This document shows, one piece after another, positions 10,852 through 22,718 of a stretch of 64,000 nucleotides of DNA. This DNA comes from Undaria pinnatifida. Taxonomy: Eukaryota; Sar; Phaeophyceae; Laminariales; Alariaceae. The notes under the pieces are model-generated. The model saw only the letters and a program-made list of their open reading frames with translations, was not told the origin of the DNA and ran no database searches. Positions within the stretch are counted from its first letter, which is position 1. Each line of letters opens with the position of its first letter. Location of the stretch: the NCBI GenBank assembly GCA_012845835.1, contig JABAKD010000009.1, positions 683,324 through 747,323 of the forward strand, written 5' to 3'. The position numbers and the translations under genes are program-made.

Positions 10852-11752
10852 GTCAGCCATGACAATCTACCTCTGCATTCCTGAGCCTTGGGTGTATTCG
10901 GCAGGTTGCCCTTGCAATATCTGTCAAAATCGATCGACTCTCGCCCTTGGTGAAAAGTACTGGGCTCTTCTGCATTGACAAGTATTGAGACCGAATAGGT
11001 ATTCTGGGGTAAGGCGAGAGCAACCGCGACGCATGCAAAGGGAGGTGTGGTATTGAGAGCTTCCCAAGCGCTTTAATATTGTTGTAGCAACTTTATACTG
11101 AAAACACGTACCATAACACTGCGATACACAATCCCATGATCTACGCACATAAAAGAACCGCGGGGTATGATAGAGGTAACACTCCATGGCTGAGGTATTA
11201 TTGGATGGGCGGAGCGCTTCGACCTAATTTGTCCTGGATGTCATTCTCATGTCCTGACATCAATATGTTTGTAAACCAAGGCCATACATGCGTTTGTCTG
11301 GTTACGTTTTCAGTTCGATCAAAACGTCAGATATTTGGCTTGTGGAAACTCGTACAACTCCTGAAGTTTCGAGAACATTCTGTAAGAATAGAAGTAGATG
11401 GTGCACTTCTACAGTACAGTTAGCAGCATGAGTCCCACACACTAACCGACGCTGACAATAAGTGTAATAAGTAAATACCGGGTTCTCAATCCCATGGTGT
11501 CGGCAAAAAACGATAAAAGATGCAAAGGGCGCAGGTAGATGTCGTTGTACGATAGTGTTTGGTTACACCTCTTTTGAGGCTCTTTATGGTGAAGAGCTCT
11601 CGACCTCACAGCATAACAATTGGTTTTAGGAAACCTCTAAAAAGCAATACGACGAGCCATTCCACCACAGCAGACGACAATAATCGTAAAATGCCAAGTA
11701 ATGTTGTTCCGACGGTAGTAGCCCACTGTGCAAGTCAACCTCGATTGCAGAG
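10852..11752 (+). other. Unit 2 intron-like sequence between M8 and M9
   Basis: This corresponds to 45.91-46.77 kb. Shared text includes ACATACCCTAACACTGCGATACACAATCCCAT-type sequence near 11,120, GGGGTATGATAGAGGTAA, CATACATGCGTTTGTCTGGTTACGTTTTCAGTT and GTTGTTCCGACGGTAGTAGCCC. The last segment is the point where unit 5 received a LINE tail. No supported exon was found inside. Confidence 0.45.
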
Positions 11753-12003
11753 GTGCTATCTTTATCGCATCCCGTGTTCTCTTTGGGCTCGAGTATATAC
11801 TTGAGTTCCCTCAGTGCAACGGTCCCGCCAAACAGAAAACCAGCTATCACAAAAAAAATGCCGTCATCGTTGCACGGGTCACCCCACCTCGCTTTCCCCG
11901 CTTCTTGTTCGCAAGAGCTGTATTTCTCATTTCTGACTGCTGTGACCGTCGACGGAACCACAGTTTTTGTCGGAAACTCTGCTCGGGGTCGACGGAGGTG
12001 ATT
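11753..12003 (+). pseudogene. Beta-helix module M9 (two repeats), unit 2 copy
   Basis: After an AG acceptor the segment reads GAIFIASRVLFGLEYILEF, then a second repeat near 11,930-11,990 with TAVTVDGTTVFVGNSA. The second fits the F-x-x-N-x-A beta-helix signature. In unit 5 the matching repeat reads on into GVDGRG. Here an extra base after the alanine codon shifts the frame, so this copy is degraded. The two repeats lie in different frames, so either an intron or further indels separate them. Confidence 0.5.
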
Positions 12004-12235
12004 TAAGCCGTGCAACCGTCCGATGTGTTGTAGTCGACATGTTTGGCATATCGTTGTGCTCAGGTACAAAAAAAGCTTCCGTTACATCCGTACAGCGCCA
12101 TACAAGAGCAAGAGTGATAAGGAGACCAAGGTGATGATATCAGGAAATTCGCAACACTCGGGAGCCCTTATGGTGAAGTTAGTATATGATGTACCGTCCT
12201 CCCCCACAATCGAAGAGTGGCCCGCGGGTCAATAG
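12004..12235 (+). pseudogene. Conserved segment ending in a shared stop (unit 2)
   Basis: Behind an acceptor-like GTGCTCAG the frame runs to a TAG at 12,233-12,235. The last part reads GALMVKLVYDVPSSPTIEEW followed by PAGQ. Unit 5 (47,690-47,792) preserves the same end, differing by two residues, with the same stop, but has an additional stop before it. The ending shared between two otherwise drifting copies suggests a real C-terminus or exon. The family is unknown. Confidence 0.45.
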
Positions 12236-14915
12236 TTCTGTATCGTGTACTCCCGCTTTACTTAATCAAGTACAGACATCTTCGACAGCGGGATGCCGGA
12301 CTGCAGTGCTGAATATAGCGTTGGTCATAAGTCACAAGCACAACTATTTGATGATTTTATACTGATAACACTGCGGTAACCAATTACACATTTGACATGG
12401 TGTTGGTAGTGGGCGCGCTACACGATAAATATCACCTTGGAACTGTGATACGTGCTACGTTGGTTAGGAGGCACTTTTTGCCTTCCTGTTTTTCTGGATG
12501 ACTGGTTCCCTCTTGACAAATCGACCGAAGGTCTTTTGTGTTTCACAATAATACGCTTTTTGCTTTCTTAGGCGATCGTGTTGTTCGTCTGGCTGCACTC
12601 TCATTTCGATATATATATGACTTTTTGGGCTGAGGGTAGACCTCCTCAGGTGACGATCCATTGATAATCACTGGTTCACATTTGTCGTAGTGTTGGAGTG
12701 ATCCATACACATGGTGAACTGGGGCGATGCTGAGCACCGTTCCAATGCCATTATTGGCACTGACCTGCAGTAGGCGTTGGGATTGTTGATCAGGCTGCAC
12801 TTCCCTGTTTATTATAATCAGTGGTTCGATGTCCTTTTGATAATAACATTGCACGATCTTTGAGATATTCGCGCAGAGGTCCTCACGTGGAGATGTGGGT
12901 GCTACCCATGTTTAAGCGCGTGATTCATGGGTTAATGACGACATATTGTATATGCTGGTCGAACTGTGGCAGTTTTTACACGCACTTCGCACGTCCCTCG
13001 TTTTTCCCCTCATCCCCTAGACAAGCTGAGGTCGCGCGGGTGTCGACTCATCTCCCCAGCGCGTGTCCTTTTATTTTTCGGGCCTAGTTTGCAGTATTCC
13101 CACTGCTCGTCGATCATCCTTGAATTTTACTAAATCATTACCACACGCGTTCATCGACGCCTCAACGCCTCACAAAACATAACCTTCCGTATATTCGAAC
13201 TCCATCGCAACCGTTAGCGAGATCATGACAGATCACCGCTCACCCTGGAACGTCGACCATGCCGCAAAATCATGGCACCATCCCTGCTAAGAACTTCTAG
13301 TTATTTTCCAGTTCAATCCGACTCTATCACCTGCGAACCTGAATGTGCCGCAACGCATGTTATCCGATCGATGGCTTCCTCTTTGCTTTTAATCACCCGT
13401 TGTGAGGCAAAAATAACAGACTAGTTTTTGAGCACCACGCAAAGCTTTCTTGCAACGCCATTATTCGGACTGAGAATATTTCTTCACGTTGGTTTCTTCT
13501 TTTAAACAGGTCGTCGTGCTGAACGTTTCAGTCGCAATGGAAAACATAACAATACTAGTAGACGCGTGGTACGCTAATGATGACAATTTCATGCAAAGTA
13601 AATTTCTGAATGACGGGCCTTCGTGAACCCACAACTCGGTGACAAGTCATTCTAGTAGTGCAGTTTGATTACAAGGAATACCGAGGCCATGATGGGGATG
13701 ATAGGGTTGCATCTGCAGTTTTGTTTTATTTAGGTACAGAGCTCCAGAAGCAAGGAGATCCATAACACCAAAGGTGCAACTGCTGTAAAGAAGCATGTGT
13801 TGGTAATATTGTTACTGTACCTCCCACTTGTTCGTGTCGATTAGCACCGACGCTGTGAAAGGTTGTGTTACATTGGGGTTGACGTTGGTTGGCAGTAACG
13901 CTGTAAAACGTGCCAACCAATACGTGAGCTAGACAACCAGGGTACCCTGTGTTATAGATTTGTTTCGGATTTTCACCAACATCGTTATAGAGTAGATCAT
14001 AATGTGTGTGGTGGAGAACCTTGACTCCGCACAAGGGAATGGTCGAATCTCGAAGTGTGAACATGATGAGGCACTCCCGAGGCAGTTTCAAAGTAGTACC
14101 CATTTCCGTCTGGAGTGACTACACAAAACAAAAAGTATATATAATGCCCCACTTACAATATATACTCGTACGTGCCATGTCCGTTTCTTCCAGCTGTTTA
14201 AAAAGCACCGCCCCTATAGCGGCAGTCTGCACTATTGAGAATGTCGACAGAAAATGTCGGTTCCATGTAATATAAGCGACGTCACAGGCACCCAATAGTG
14301 CAACCGTCACTGTGCAATACCCTTTAGGGGGAGCATCTACTGATTATCAAACGTGACAGGACTGAATGTTATCGAAGCTTACAGGCTGCTATCTGCGTGT
14401 ATCTAATAGCGGGGTGAAAACACTTATGCCGCAACTAATATTCTAGTGCCACCTGCATTTCCTTTGCAGTCATGTGGATTTCATACACAATGTATCAGCA
14501 CTCACGGCAGCAGCTCGTTCGTCTAAAGCCCGCAAGAAATCTCGTCTGGCGCTGACCTCCACAAGGAATACTCGTGTATCGTTGTGGTCGTGTCATTGGT
14601 TTTTTTTTCCGCACATAGCAAGGAGGGTTTGGATACTATTTCCTAGTTCTTATATTTTGCCCGGCTGTGTTTCTTGTGACTCTTGAGAGATGGATGACCG
14701 ATCGCATAGCATTTCCCCGTGTGGTCTCGAACGGACTATTATATTGTGGACACACCCACTCCGAGACCACGACGGGAAGTCCTCGGAGCTGATACCACTG
14801 GACCAACGTTCGCCAGTTGGTACAATTCAATTGTTTTGGGCAGGCTCCGCTTACAGCCCAAACGTGATACCTGATATTTTCGGAGGCCGGAAATAACTGC
14901 TTTTTGTTTTTGTAG
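12236..14915 (+). other. Long intron-like stretch of unit 2
   Basis: The 2.7 kb align piecewise with 47.79-50.65 kb. Markers include AAGTACAGACA..GACAGC.GGATGC, GAGATGTGGGTGCTACCC, GACAAGCTGAGGTCGC, AACGTCGACCATGCCGCAAAATCATGG and GGAGCTGATACC. A minus-strand frame of 125 codons at 13,726-14,103 is not maintained in unit 5. On the plus strand, around 14,018-14,090, the frame with SVNMMRHSRG is matched by SVNMVRHSRG at 49.56 kb, a possible further exon. Nothing else is supported. Confidence 0.4.
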
Positions 14916-15032
14916 GGGACGACAGACGAATACAATGACAACCTTGAGGAGCGCGACCGCCGGGCGTTGGCAGAGTCCAGTTCACACGTTGAGGTAACAA
15001 CAGACGTGGAGGCCGAACCGTTGGACGGCTAA
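14916..15032 (+). CDS. Candidate exon with stop (38 codons), unit 2
   Basis: A strong acceptor (GCTTTTTGTTTTTGTAG) is followed by an open frame starting GTTDEYNDNLEERDRR and ending VTTDVEAEPLDG with TAA at 15,030-15,032. It is acidic and polar, as expected of a cytoplasmic tail or linker. Unit 5 retains the ending (ATDVVADPLDG, stop) at 50,778 but has lost the AG of the acceptor. This is the best-formed terminal exon of the family in the window. No domain was recognised. Confidence 0.5.
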   Translation, partial: GTTDEYNDNLEERDRRALAESSSHVEVTTDVEAEPLDG

Positions 15033-15134
15033 ACACGGACGTCAAGATGGCAACAGAGGGAGCTGAACCCTCTTCGTTGGGTGGTCATGTTCTTAGGTTA
15101 GAGAATATGGCTGCTTTATAGTCGTCATTTTTGT

Positions 15135-15499
15135 GTGTACGACTGTCACGTGCCATTAACAAACCAAGATAGACTAGATCGGCCGCCTACGAGAGGGCAA
15201 GAGCTCGTAGACTCGGCGCCTAAATGTCAGTCAATGGCTGATGAATATATTAATAGCAACGGCTCTGTTGATCTCTCCGACGAGGAGCCAACCAAAGATT
15301 ATAAAACCATTCCCTCGGTTGATGTTCATCTGGCAAGTGATGAGTGGTTTTTACCGCTAAATATCCGGTGTGCTAACGATTGATGCAAACGGCCCACCGT
15401 AGACCGCAGACTGCCCATGCAAAGAATTCCCTGCGGAAATGCCTTGCTGACGCCGGGCTCACGGAGGTGGTGAAGCTCGACGGTCGGAATACAGCGTGA
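15135..15499 (+). pseudogene. Exon-like segments downstream of the stop (unit 2)
   Basis: Two pieces are conserved with 50.99-51.24 kb. The first reads LSDEEPTKDYKTIPSVDVHL (about 15,275-15,335). In unit 5 it ends at a GTGAGC donor, while here one base is missing before that point. The second lies behind a CGCAG acceptor at about 15,414 and reads HAKNSLRKCLADAGLTEVVK, with TGA at 15,497-15,499. Unit 5 has the same frame and stop. They may form another small gene or an alternative 3' end of the family gene. Confidence 0.45.
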
Positions 15500-16773
15500 A
15501 ACATGACAACGCGCTGGAGGAAGTGGTAGCAGCCGAAATTGAGCCGCTCGAGTTCCACCCCGAGGTGGGAAATTATTTGATATTTCTTTTAAGATGGCGC
15601 GGTCTTGACGCGCTGTTGCGCATTGCTGCCAAGCCGTAATGGAGGCCTACGATGCTGCACGCCGGCTGACGGTAAAACGTTGTAACGCTTTACTGGTGGG
15701 TGGTGCGGAAACCATGCCGCATGGAAGCTCTGCCAGCTAGCTTGATACACCCGAGAAGACGAAGGCCGCGGGTTTCAAAGCAGAGCAGAACCGTCGGCGC
15801 CACAACAAGTGCGTGGCATTCAAGACACAAGCAGCGGGACTGCCTCCAACGTCCGCAGGGGAAGGCATCCGTAACCAGAGTCACGGCCATAACCCCAAAA
15901 AGCAGCAACAGTCCACATACCTAACAATCAGCAGGCCCGGAGGAAGCAGACCGGCATAGCTCCGGCGTCTGCCACCGATCTGTTCAGTGGGTACGAGACT
16001 GCTTCAAGAGCCGTGGTAACATATGACAAACTGCCGCGCCTTAAGCAGCAATGAAGAAGCATGTCGACTACGTGCACATTCACGTTCCACGGCAGAATTC
16101 TGGGCCAGTGGATGACTGGCTCACCGTGACGTTGCAGCACCAGGTTTTCCAACGGTCTTGGCAACATAGTACAGAGCCATTTTTTCCGTCCGTTGCGGTG
16201 CAGTCCCGGGCACCCTTGTCGCAGGAGTAGTGAGGAGATTCCAGCACCATTTCTTCTGCGCGTGTCCCAATCTTGTTTTCTGGCAGATCTGGAGACACAA
16301 GTTTGGATTGGGTAGACAACGAATCGAATCCGGAGGCAAATACACGGCATGTCGCGGTGGCGTCTTGCGGTTCCCCTTGCGTTAGCGGCGGCTTAGGTGA
16401 CGGCGACATGGATTATGGTTCAGATATTACAGCAATGTCGGAGGAGCTGGTAGAGGCCGTGTGTCGATCGTTGTCGATGATGCAAACCGCGTTAAACCAG
16501 GCGTTCGTTTGACAAGCGCGTGTGGTGATGACGTTGGTCCAGGAACGTTATATTTGGAAGCACTCGTGTCCACCCTACTTTACGATCGGAAACACATGGG
16601 CACCGTAAAGGTTGATCACACCGTGTATCGTTTCATTCGGGGTAGGCGATGTAAAATCATATACTCGACATCGACGTCGTGGCGCAGCTCAAGGCATCTG
16701 TACTGGAGTCGTGCGGACGTCAAGATGGAGCTAGGGTGGAGGCACCCAACTCACGGTATGGGCGAGCCCAACG
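15500..16773. other. Region with fragmentary open frames, no family match
   Basis: Similarity to unit 5 fades after about 15,600. Fragments look coding but are short: a lysine/glutamine-rich frame around 15,745-15,940 (PEKTKAAGFKAEQNRRRHN), an acidic frame at 16,289-16,512 after an acceptor-like TTTTCTGGCAG (ending MSEELVEAVCRSLSMMQTAL..), and a frame around 16,657-16,830 (DIDVVAQLKASVLESC). A minus-strand frame of 140 codons (15,928-16,350) overlaps them. I cannot decide which strand is coding or name a product. Confidence 0.3.
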
Positions 16774-17208
16774 ATGGTTTTGTGCTGTGTCGATGCGCCA
16801 GGTGATGTTAAAGGTGACGTCACACTGACGTGGCCGTCTTCACCACCCATGTCATTGCAGTATTCCGGCCTGAAGACGGGGGATCGTGTGGGCGTGTTAA
16901 AGACGGTGATTGGTTACGCTGTTCACCACTTCTTTCCACCGGAATGTGTCTTGATATTGCTGGATACTGTTTCTCGCCTTCACCTTGACGTATTCCACCT
17001 GGCGATTTAAGGCGACCAACCTGCGGGCGTGGAGCATATGATCGTGTGGCTTCAACCAGGGAAAGGGCGGGGAAAGGCAAAGCTTCTGCAGAACATAACC
17101 GCCTTCCGTACGATTCGGCAGTCTTGCCGCGGCAGCTGCGCAGTGGTGATAACGACCGGCATCGAGGTGGCCCGGGAAGGATTAGAGGAGGCGGAAAGCA
17201 CCTGAGAG
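16774..17208 (+). pseudogene. Possible helicase P-loop fragment
   Basis: One frame runs from 16,774 through a single TAA (17,008-17,010) to a TGA at about 17,208. Its second half, from 17,038, contains PGKGRGKAKLLQNITAF and then AVVITTGIEVA. This resembles the Walker A region and following strand of PIF1/Helitron-type helicases (GxGxGK[S/T]..LL..I.A....VV.T.TGIAA), with the last Walker serine/threonine replaced by alanine. The region before it is unrecognised. It could be the N-terminal counterpart of the helicase end at 5.5-6.1 kb from another element copy. The match is motif-level only. Confidence 0.35.
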
Positions 17209-19084
17209 CCGGTGTCGAGAGTGTTGCATTACGCGCCGACCGTACTGCGAAAGAGCTCAAAGCGCCACGGCTGAAGGCGGAGCTAATAAGTGCGTATTCG
17301 TACAGCGGTATGGTTCGCGTTTGCGATCATGTTGTGTATTGGGGGGGGTTCTCGTTTTGGAATTTCCCGTTTTCTTTCTCCTAGTTTTGAGTTTATATTT
17401 TTTTGACATGGATCGTCTACGTACGGCGATAAGAGTGCGAACGCAACTACAGCTGGCGGTTGTTCGCCAAGGCTGTGTTTGGACAGAGCTTTTTCGGGGT
17501 TGATGCCTATGTTTACTAGTGGCGGTTGTACTGAAAGTTTCATGTCGTGTGTGGTCCGGCGTTCGGAAGGTGTGCATGCGACCTTGTATGCGTGACGCGT
17601 GGCGCGTGGTGTTTGGTTTGCTTTAACATACATGTGTGACCCTGCGGCTGTGGTAAAATCTTTTTATACGGTCGGTACACGCGATAGACCCTAGATCGTG
17701 GTGAATCTAACCAATACTTGTTGGAATTTGTCATTGCACAACATAATGAAAGTTTCGATCGTCAACGCCACACTGTCAGAGTCAATTCGTTGTTTGTAGA
17801 CCGAGATGTGTTTTTGGAAGGCGCTGTACCGCTGTGGTCGTACCACGGGCATTTTGCCGCACAGAGAATGGTTGGTTACAGTTTGTGGTGGAGTTCTATG
17901 CTCCCTGGTTGCTTTTCTAGGTACCCTTTATAGATGGACGACAGTATCCATCGCCAGTAATGATACAACAGATACTGTCTGACGCTTTTTTGTTTTGTAT
18001 ACATTTCGCGGGTCAACGTATAAGCACCACGGGACGGGTAGTACATCCGCTTCCGTCTAGTGGTACGACCTCGTACTACAGTAGGAGCCGAGTGCACACT
18101 TCGTACGAAATACGCAAATATACCCAAAATACTCGTCTTCGCTGGCTTGCCTTCTGGATGTAGGCAGGCATAAGGGCCTTGTCGGTGTACAGAAGCGCTA
18201 TAATATATTTGGTGGAAAGTATACAAAGTACGGAGGCAAACAGCAAGAAAAGAAGGCAACTGAAAAACCCCCATCGATGGTATAGTTTTCGTCGACGAAC
18301 ACTTATCTCACGGCGACAATCGCTCAAACACTTGATAATATTCATTAGCGGGGCACTAATGACGGTACAAACAAAATGGCCAATGAGCACCTAGCGACGA
18401 AGCCCCGCCGTCAAACTCAGAACAAGCGCAAGACCGACACCGCATGCGCGGTGTTCCACAGCAGCATCACCAGCATTCCGTTGCACCCCGAAGAGTATAT
18501 CTATAATACCCCTGAGTTTGATCTTGTGAGCTATACCTAAGTAAATGATGACTAGTCTCGGGTTCAAGTTGGCGTGGCGTGTGTCGTGCATATATATCGG
18601 AAACACTGCGCGTTGAAAACTCCACCTCGTGTGACGAAGACTTTACATTATCCAGTTCAAAGTTTTAAAACGGCCCGTTTTGGGAAATACCCTCAACAGT
18701 TGTGTGCCGATAGAAAACCGCCCACTGAAAAATTCGATAACGGCGAAGGTGACCCTCAAAAACTCCCCACCGGTGAAATGGCTGAAAATCTTTTTCGACT
18801 TCGGCGAAAACGTTTTCATGCCCACGGCGAAAAGGGCGAGTCACGATCTTCTTCTCCCCTGGCGGAAAAAATTGCGACACACAGAAACGGGAGTGTGGCA
18901 AGCCGTACGTTGACTCCGGATGTGATACGCGAAGTGCAATGTGCCAATAACGTGCGGCAGGTTACCGCTGCACGTCATGAGCATTACCCTGACCACGGGT
19001 ATTTTTGTTTGCTACGACTACACCCACGAGTGTTTTTTGTCGTACTACGTGTATTAGTATAACGTAGTTCGTGCACGTACGAAC
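17209..19084. other. No recognised gene
   Basis: The longest frame is at 18,574-19,062 (+, 162 codons). It is rich in K, R and E, with recurring GGCGAAAA-type DNA around 18,780-18,870, and has no recognised domain. It starts inside sequence with no promoter or acceptor evidence. A minus-strand frame at 17,876-18,274 (132 codons) has no support either. A PolIII-like or tRNA structure was not seen. Confidence 0.3.
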
Positions 19085-19828
19085 AAATTAAAATACACTC
19101 CAGCTGTGAGATCGAAGATTTCGTCGACACTCATCTTTGCAAGCTGTGTGTGATACTCCGATCGCCCGTATTACGGGTTGTGTGTCCTCATTAAGGATAT
19201 AGGTCGGCGACTTCCACTACAAATACAGTGTAGCTATCAGGGTCAACAGGGTGATGTTAGGCGGTCTGTTCGCGGAAACCATAAAACCTGTTTCTAAGGG
19301 GGAAATAATCTGACAGCTGTGGAAGGAAATGCATCAGTTTATCAAGTGAATCCTGTAAGTTGAATATCCGGTGAGGGGAGGTCGGGATTTTTGTGGACGT
19401 GGGGGCCTGATCTCGATCGAAAGGGGGGCGGGAGTGGGGGGGGGGGGGCGGGTGGGGTAGATCAATTTGTGCGTGGAAACTAAAAATATTTGTTGTTGGG
19501 GAGGGGGGTGGGGATGTGGCGGGGGGGGGGGCGGGGGGCGAGGGGGGAGGGCTTTAGGCCGCAAAGGATGTAGGGGTTTGCTTTACACGGGGTGCTACGG
19601 CTAGGGTTTGGTGCGGGTGGTGGGGACGGAGGAGGCGTTGGGGGCGGGGGTGGGTAGGAATTGCAGCAGCGGCATGGACAGCTCTAAAACAAAAACGAGG
19701 GGATATCCAGGGCGTCGAAGTATTTATTACTTTGGCGGGTTTCGATGTCAGGTGGGGCGCTTAAGCAAGAGGAAGCGAGTGAAAGAAAAACAAAAAAAAA
19801 GAAAGGCCGGGGGGGGGGAGGGTTCCCA
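19085..19828 (-). mobile_element. LINE 3' tail (copy 2)
   Basis: Read on the minus strand this ends in the shared terminus CTCACAGCTGGAGTGTATTT at 19,085. It contains the cytosine-rich tracts seen as G runs on the plus strand (about 19,430-19,550) and extends 5' through the segment GGCATGGACAGCTC (complement), which is also present at 63.91 kb. It is longer than copies 1 and 4. The A/G-rich end near 19,790-19,825 may be internal rather than a border. Confidence 0.7.
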
Positions 19829-20015
19829 ATAGATCACACACCAGCTATGAGATCAAGGATTTGGTCGACACTGATATTCGCAACATTGTGTGTGATTCTC
19901 CGATCGCGCGTATTAATCATATATGTAGGGGCTTGCTATACTCGCGGTGCTGGGTCTAGGCGATCGTGTGGATGGTGGGAAGAGAGGGGGCGTTGGAGGG
20001 TATATATCAAATTTT
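19829..20015 (-). mobile_element. LINE 3' tail fragment (copy 2b), internally deleted
   Basis: This repeats the terminus (CACCAGCTATGAGATCAAGG on the plus strand) and the CGATCGCGCGTATTA segment. It then jumps to the GTAGGGGCTTGCTATACTCG segment that lies beyond the G tracts in other copies. The middle part is missing. It sits head-to-tail with copy 2. Confidence 0.6.
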
Positions 20016-20325
20016 TGTGAGCGTGCTGGTTGAATAACGTTTTTCGCCTCAACGTCACCCTCCGTAGTCACCCCTCCAGCCCCTCCGCTTTCCCCGTCCC
20101 TTTCTCTCTGTTATGTGATAATTGCAACCCACCAGGGTTACAAACACTACCCGACCTTTCCAATCATCCATGCTGTACCTCCATTTTATATATGCAGTCT
20201 AAAAGTTTCAACTACCCACCCCATCGTCTCCTTCTAGCATCACGCACGAAGTAAGCTAAATACTCATTTGATCGCCTATCCCCAGCCCGCCATCCTTAGA
20301 AACACCGCAATGATCGCAAGAACCA

Positions 20326-21624
20326 ATGTGGAAGGCCCTAGAGTCCACTAGAAAGTTGACTGCGGTGACAGCGAAAGCAAAAGAGTGTGCAGTAGTTGGA
20401 TGTAACGAAGGAAAGCTGAATCCACAAACTTTCAATTGGAAGTGGGGAGAAGATGACCTACTAATCGTCCATCAGTATTCCTACCTCGGCGTAGAAATTT
20501 CAAACTACCGCGCTCTTGAGAAAACACACGAAGGTTTGAATGTAATAGAAAATGGAAAATGACATGTAGGCAAGATGGATGAGATTCTAACAGACTCGCA
20601 CTTTTACACTAGTATAAAAGTGCGTATCATGGTACATGTGATTGTGCCAGGATAAGGTTGTGCAGGAGGAGTATGGCAAGGGGACGTGGAATTTGTAAAA
20701 GAACTGAAAAGTGTGTAGATGGCTGCAGCTAAAGACGTTGCGGTAGCGTTTCAAGGACGACGAGTACTACAGTACCAAGAGTAGAACTTGGAATGTACCT
20801 TTTCTAAAAATTTTGGATAGTCGAGGATGTTGAAATGGTGGCATAAAGAAGGATTATGCCAGAAAAGAAGTTGTCAGCCATAGTTGATACGGCAGTAATT
20901 GACAGAATATCCAAATAGCGAGCTGGAACAAAATAAGATAGCGCAGTCGAGAAATTATGTAAGGATTTAGGAGACCAAGAAACGGTACCGTCCGTGGAGA
21001 AGATTCGCCGGTACAAGGCAGGTGTTAAAGAAAGTGAAAAACAAAGGAAAAGGCTAGCGGTAAGAAACAATGCGATAGAGAAGAACAACTTATCGACATA
21101 CGAGGGGTTGAACGAATGTGTTGGAGTTAAAATGTAAACGGCCCAATGGGATACGCGAAAAAGCTGAAACATCGATTTTGTGGAGGGGACCTTGACCTTA
21201 CATAAAAGATACATTATTCCGGTAGTCAAGAGGTGCAAAACGTGGATGCACATATAGACTATATTTGCTCATGTGGCACAAACAGAGTGACTCACACAGT
21301 ATCAGATGTGAAATATACAAGAAGCACCGGGATGTGTGCGAGGAGACGAGAAAATTTGACGAATGTGACATTGAATAGTTTGGTGGCTGTTCGTTAAATT
21401 TTGCGAGGAAACATTCGCTATTCCAAGAGATAGATAATGTCTTCAGGCGGAAAAAGAGGAAGGGCATGGGATATGACAACATTGTTTTATGTAATATATA
21501 TGGAGACAGCGTAACGAACGCCCAGTTGTTAGAGGTGTCGCTACTACTAGCAGGAGGATCCGTGCTCCATCTCGACGGGATGCGTGATCAATGGTCGAAT
21601 GTCTACGGCAAGCAACGGGTGAGT
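20326..21624 (+). pseudogene. LINE ORF, reverse transcriptase C-terminal part, several stops and frameshifts
   Basis: Successive frames spell the end of a non-LTR retrotransposon polyprotein: FNWKWGEDDLLIVHQYSYLG (RT thumb side, about 20,434-20,493), HVGKMDEILTDSHF, VKELKSV, then in another frame AVEKLCKDLGDQETV. A CxCG..H..C-type zinc-knuckle remnant lies near 21,270-21,320 (CSCGTNRVTHT). The terminal stretch is IWRQRNERPVVRGV with APSRRDA at about 21,503-21,580. Stops follow GK, PG and KSV, and frames change at least three times. The catalytic YxDD part lies upstream and is absent. The similarity to brown-algal LINE proteins is from memory and is the main taxonomic hint in the window. The poly-C 3' UTR follows directly. 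Confidence 0.75.
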
Positions 21625-21962
21625 TGCCCCCCCCCCCGCCCTTGTTGAATCCCCCCCACCCGTGAATTTTTCACGCCCCAAAATAACGCGGTACGAGGTT
21701 TAGCCCCCCCCCAATGTTTTACTTGTGCCATCTGCAGCAGTCAGAGATTGCCCCCCTCAAAAACGTGATATTTTTTTTTGTGGACAGATTGATTAACGTC
21801 ACTCTGTTGGCCTTGGTACAAGTTATTTCTAACGGAGGTCGCCGACCGATATAGATAATGAGGACACGCACGTAGTAATACGCGAGATCAGATTAACACA
21901 CACAGCCTGCGAAGAAGGGCATAGACGAAACCTTCGATCTCAAAGCTGAAGCCTATCTTGAT
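21625..21962 (+). mobile_element. LINE 3' UTR in place (copy 3)
   Basis: C tracts begin directly after the RT frame (about 21,628). They are followed by CTCTGTTGGCC, GGTCGCCGACCGATAT, ATGAGGACACGCA, CACACACAGCCTGCGAAGA and the terminal CGATCTCAAAGCTGAAGC. The order is the same as in copies 1, 4 and 5 but more diverged. Being joined to the RT tail, this copy identifies the other dispersed G/C-rich repeats as tails of the same LINE. Confidence 0.7.
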
Positions 21963-22718
21963 ATAGACAAATACATTAAAGTGAATAGCATGCATTTTCA
22001 CTGTACTGGGCCACTGTTCGAAGATTTATACTTCTATTAGTCTCATGTATCTCTAGGTGAAAAATTCCGGAGGCGTGTTGAAACCCGGTGGACTGGTTTG
22101 CGATTCATTTTTTCTCTCATTCAGGTATATCACCTGGTATATCGTTTATGATATGTATACCTACGTATTCCAGCTGTTAAAAGAGCAGCTCTTGATTTGT
22201 TGTTCCACGCATATTTCGATTTTCTGAGTGGCATGAGTGCATCCATGTCGCCGCTGGTTCTGCCCATTTCTGAAAAATGCGTAACAAGTGTGATCAGTTT
22301 TCCGAGCATCAGGCTCGTCTCTTGCGACTGATTTCATATCCAAGGAGCGTATCGGAACATGGACCAGCTGAAGTCGACTAGTATGTAGTTAATTCGCAAA
22401 CACTGACCGAAGCGCATTAAGTACATCAATTTGAATGCGAAGAAAAACAATATACAGGGAAACGCGGCTTTGTTTATTCCTGTCGGCGTATTCTATGTTT
22501 GAGCTGTAAATAGCTTACTACCGTATATATCGGAGAAAATCGCACGCAACATTTGAGAGGAACGTATCTATCTGCAGGATTGTCTGTCGGCTAGATCGTC
22601 AAGTCGTAGGGTGCATCTGTCCGTGGCATGCACATATATTGGCGAGGATCACGTTACGCGCACGCCACGTCGAGAACCCATTTCATCTTCCTTGCCTCTC
22701 CTTGTATCTCCTTCGTCT
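21963..22718. other. No recognised gene
   Basis: AT-rich sequence between the LINE end and the fragment at 22.72 kb. Only short frames are present and no paralogue was noticed in the window. Confidence 0.3.

Noticed and set aside
13726-14103. 125-codon minus-strand frame
   Set aside because: Not kept open in the paralogous sequence of unit 5.
15928-16409. Cysteine-rich minus-strand frames (140 and 109 codons)
   Set aside because: They overlap each other and a plus-strand acidic frame with an acceptor-like site; neither has family support.
17220-17310. SAP-like DNA-binding motif (TAKELKAPRLKAEL)
   Set aside because: Only half of the motif is present, in a frame overlapping the helicase-like frame, and it ends at once in unrelated sequence.
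18574-19062. 162-codon frame as a gene
   Set aside because: No domain, no paralogue and no start or splice evidence; kept only as a note in the region description.
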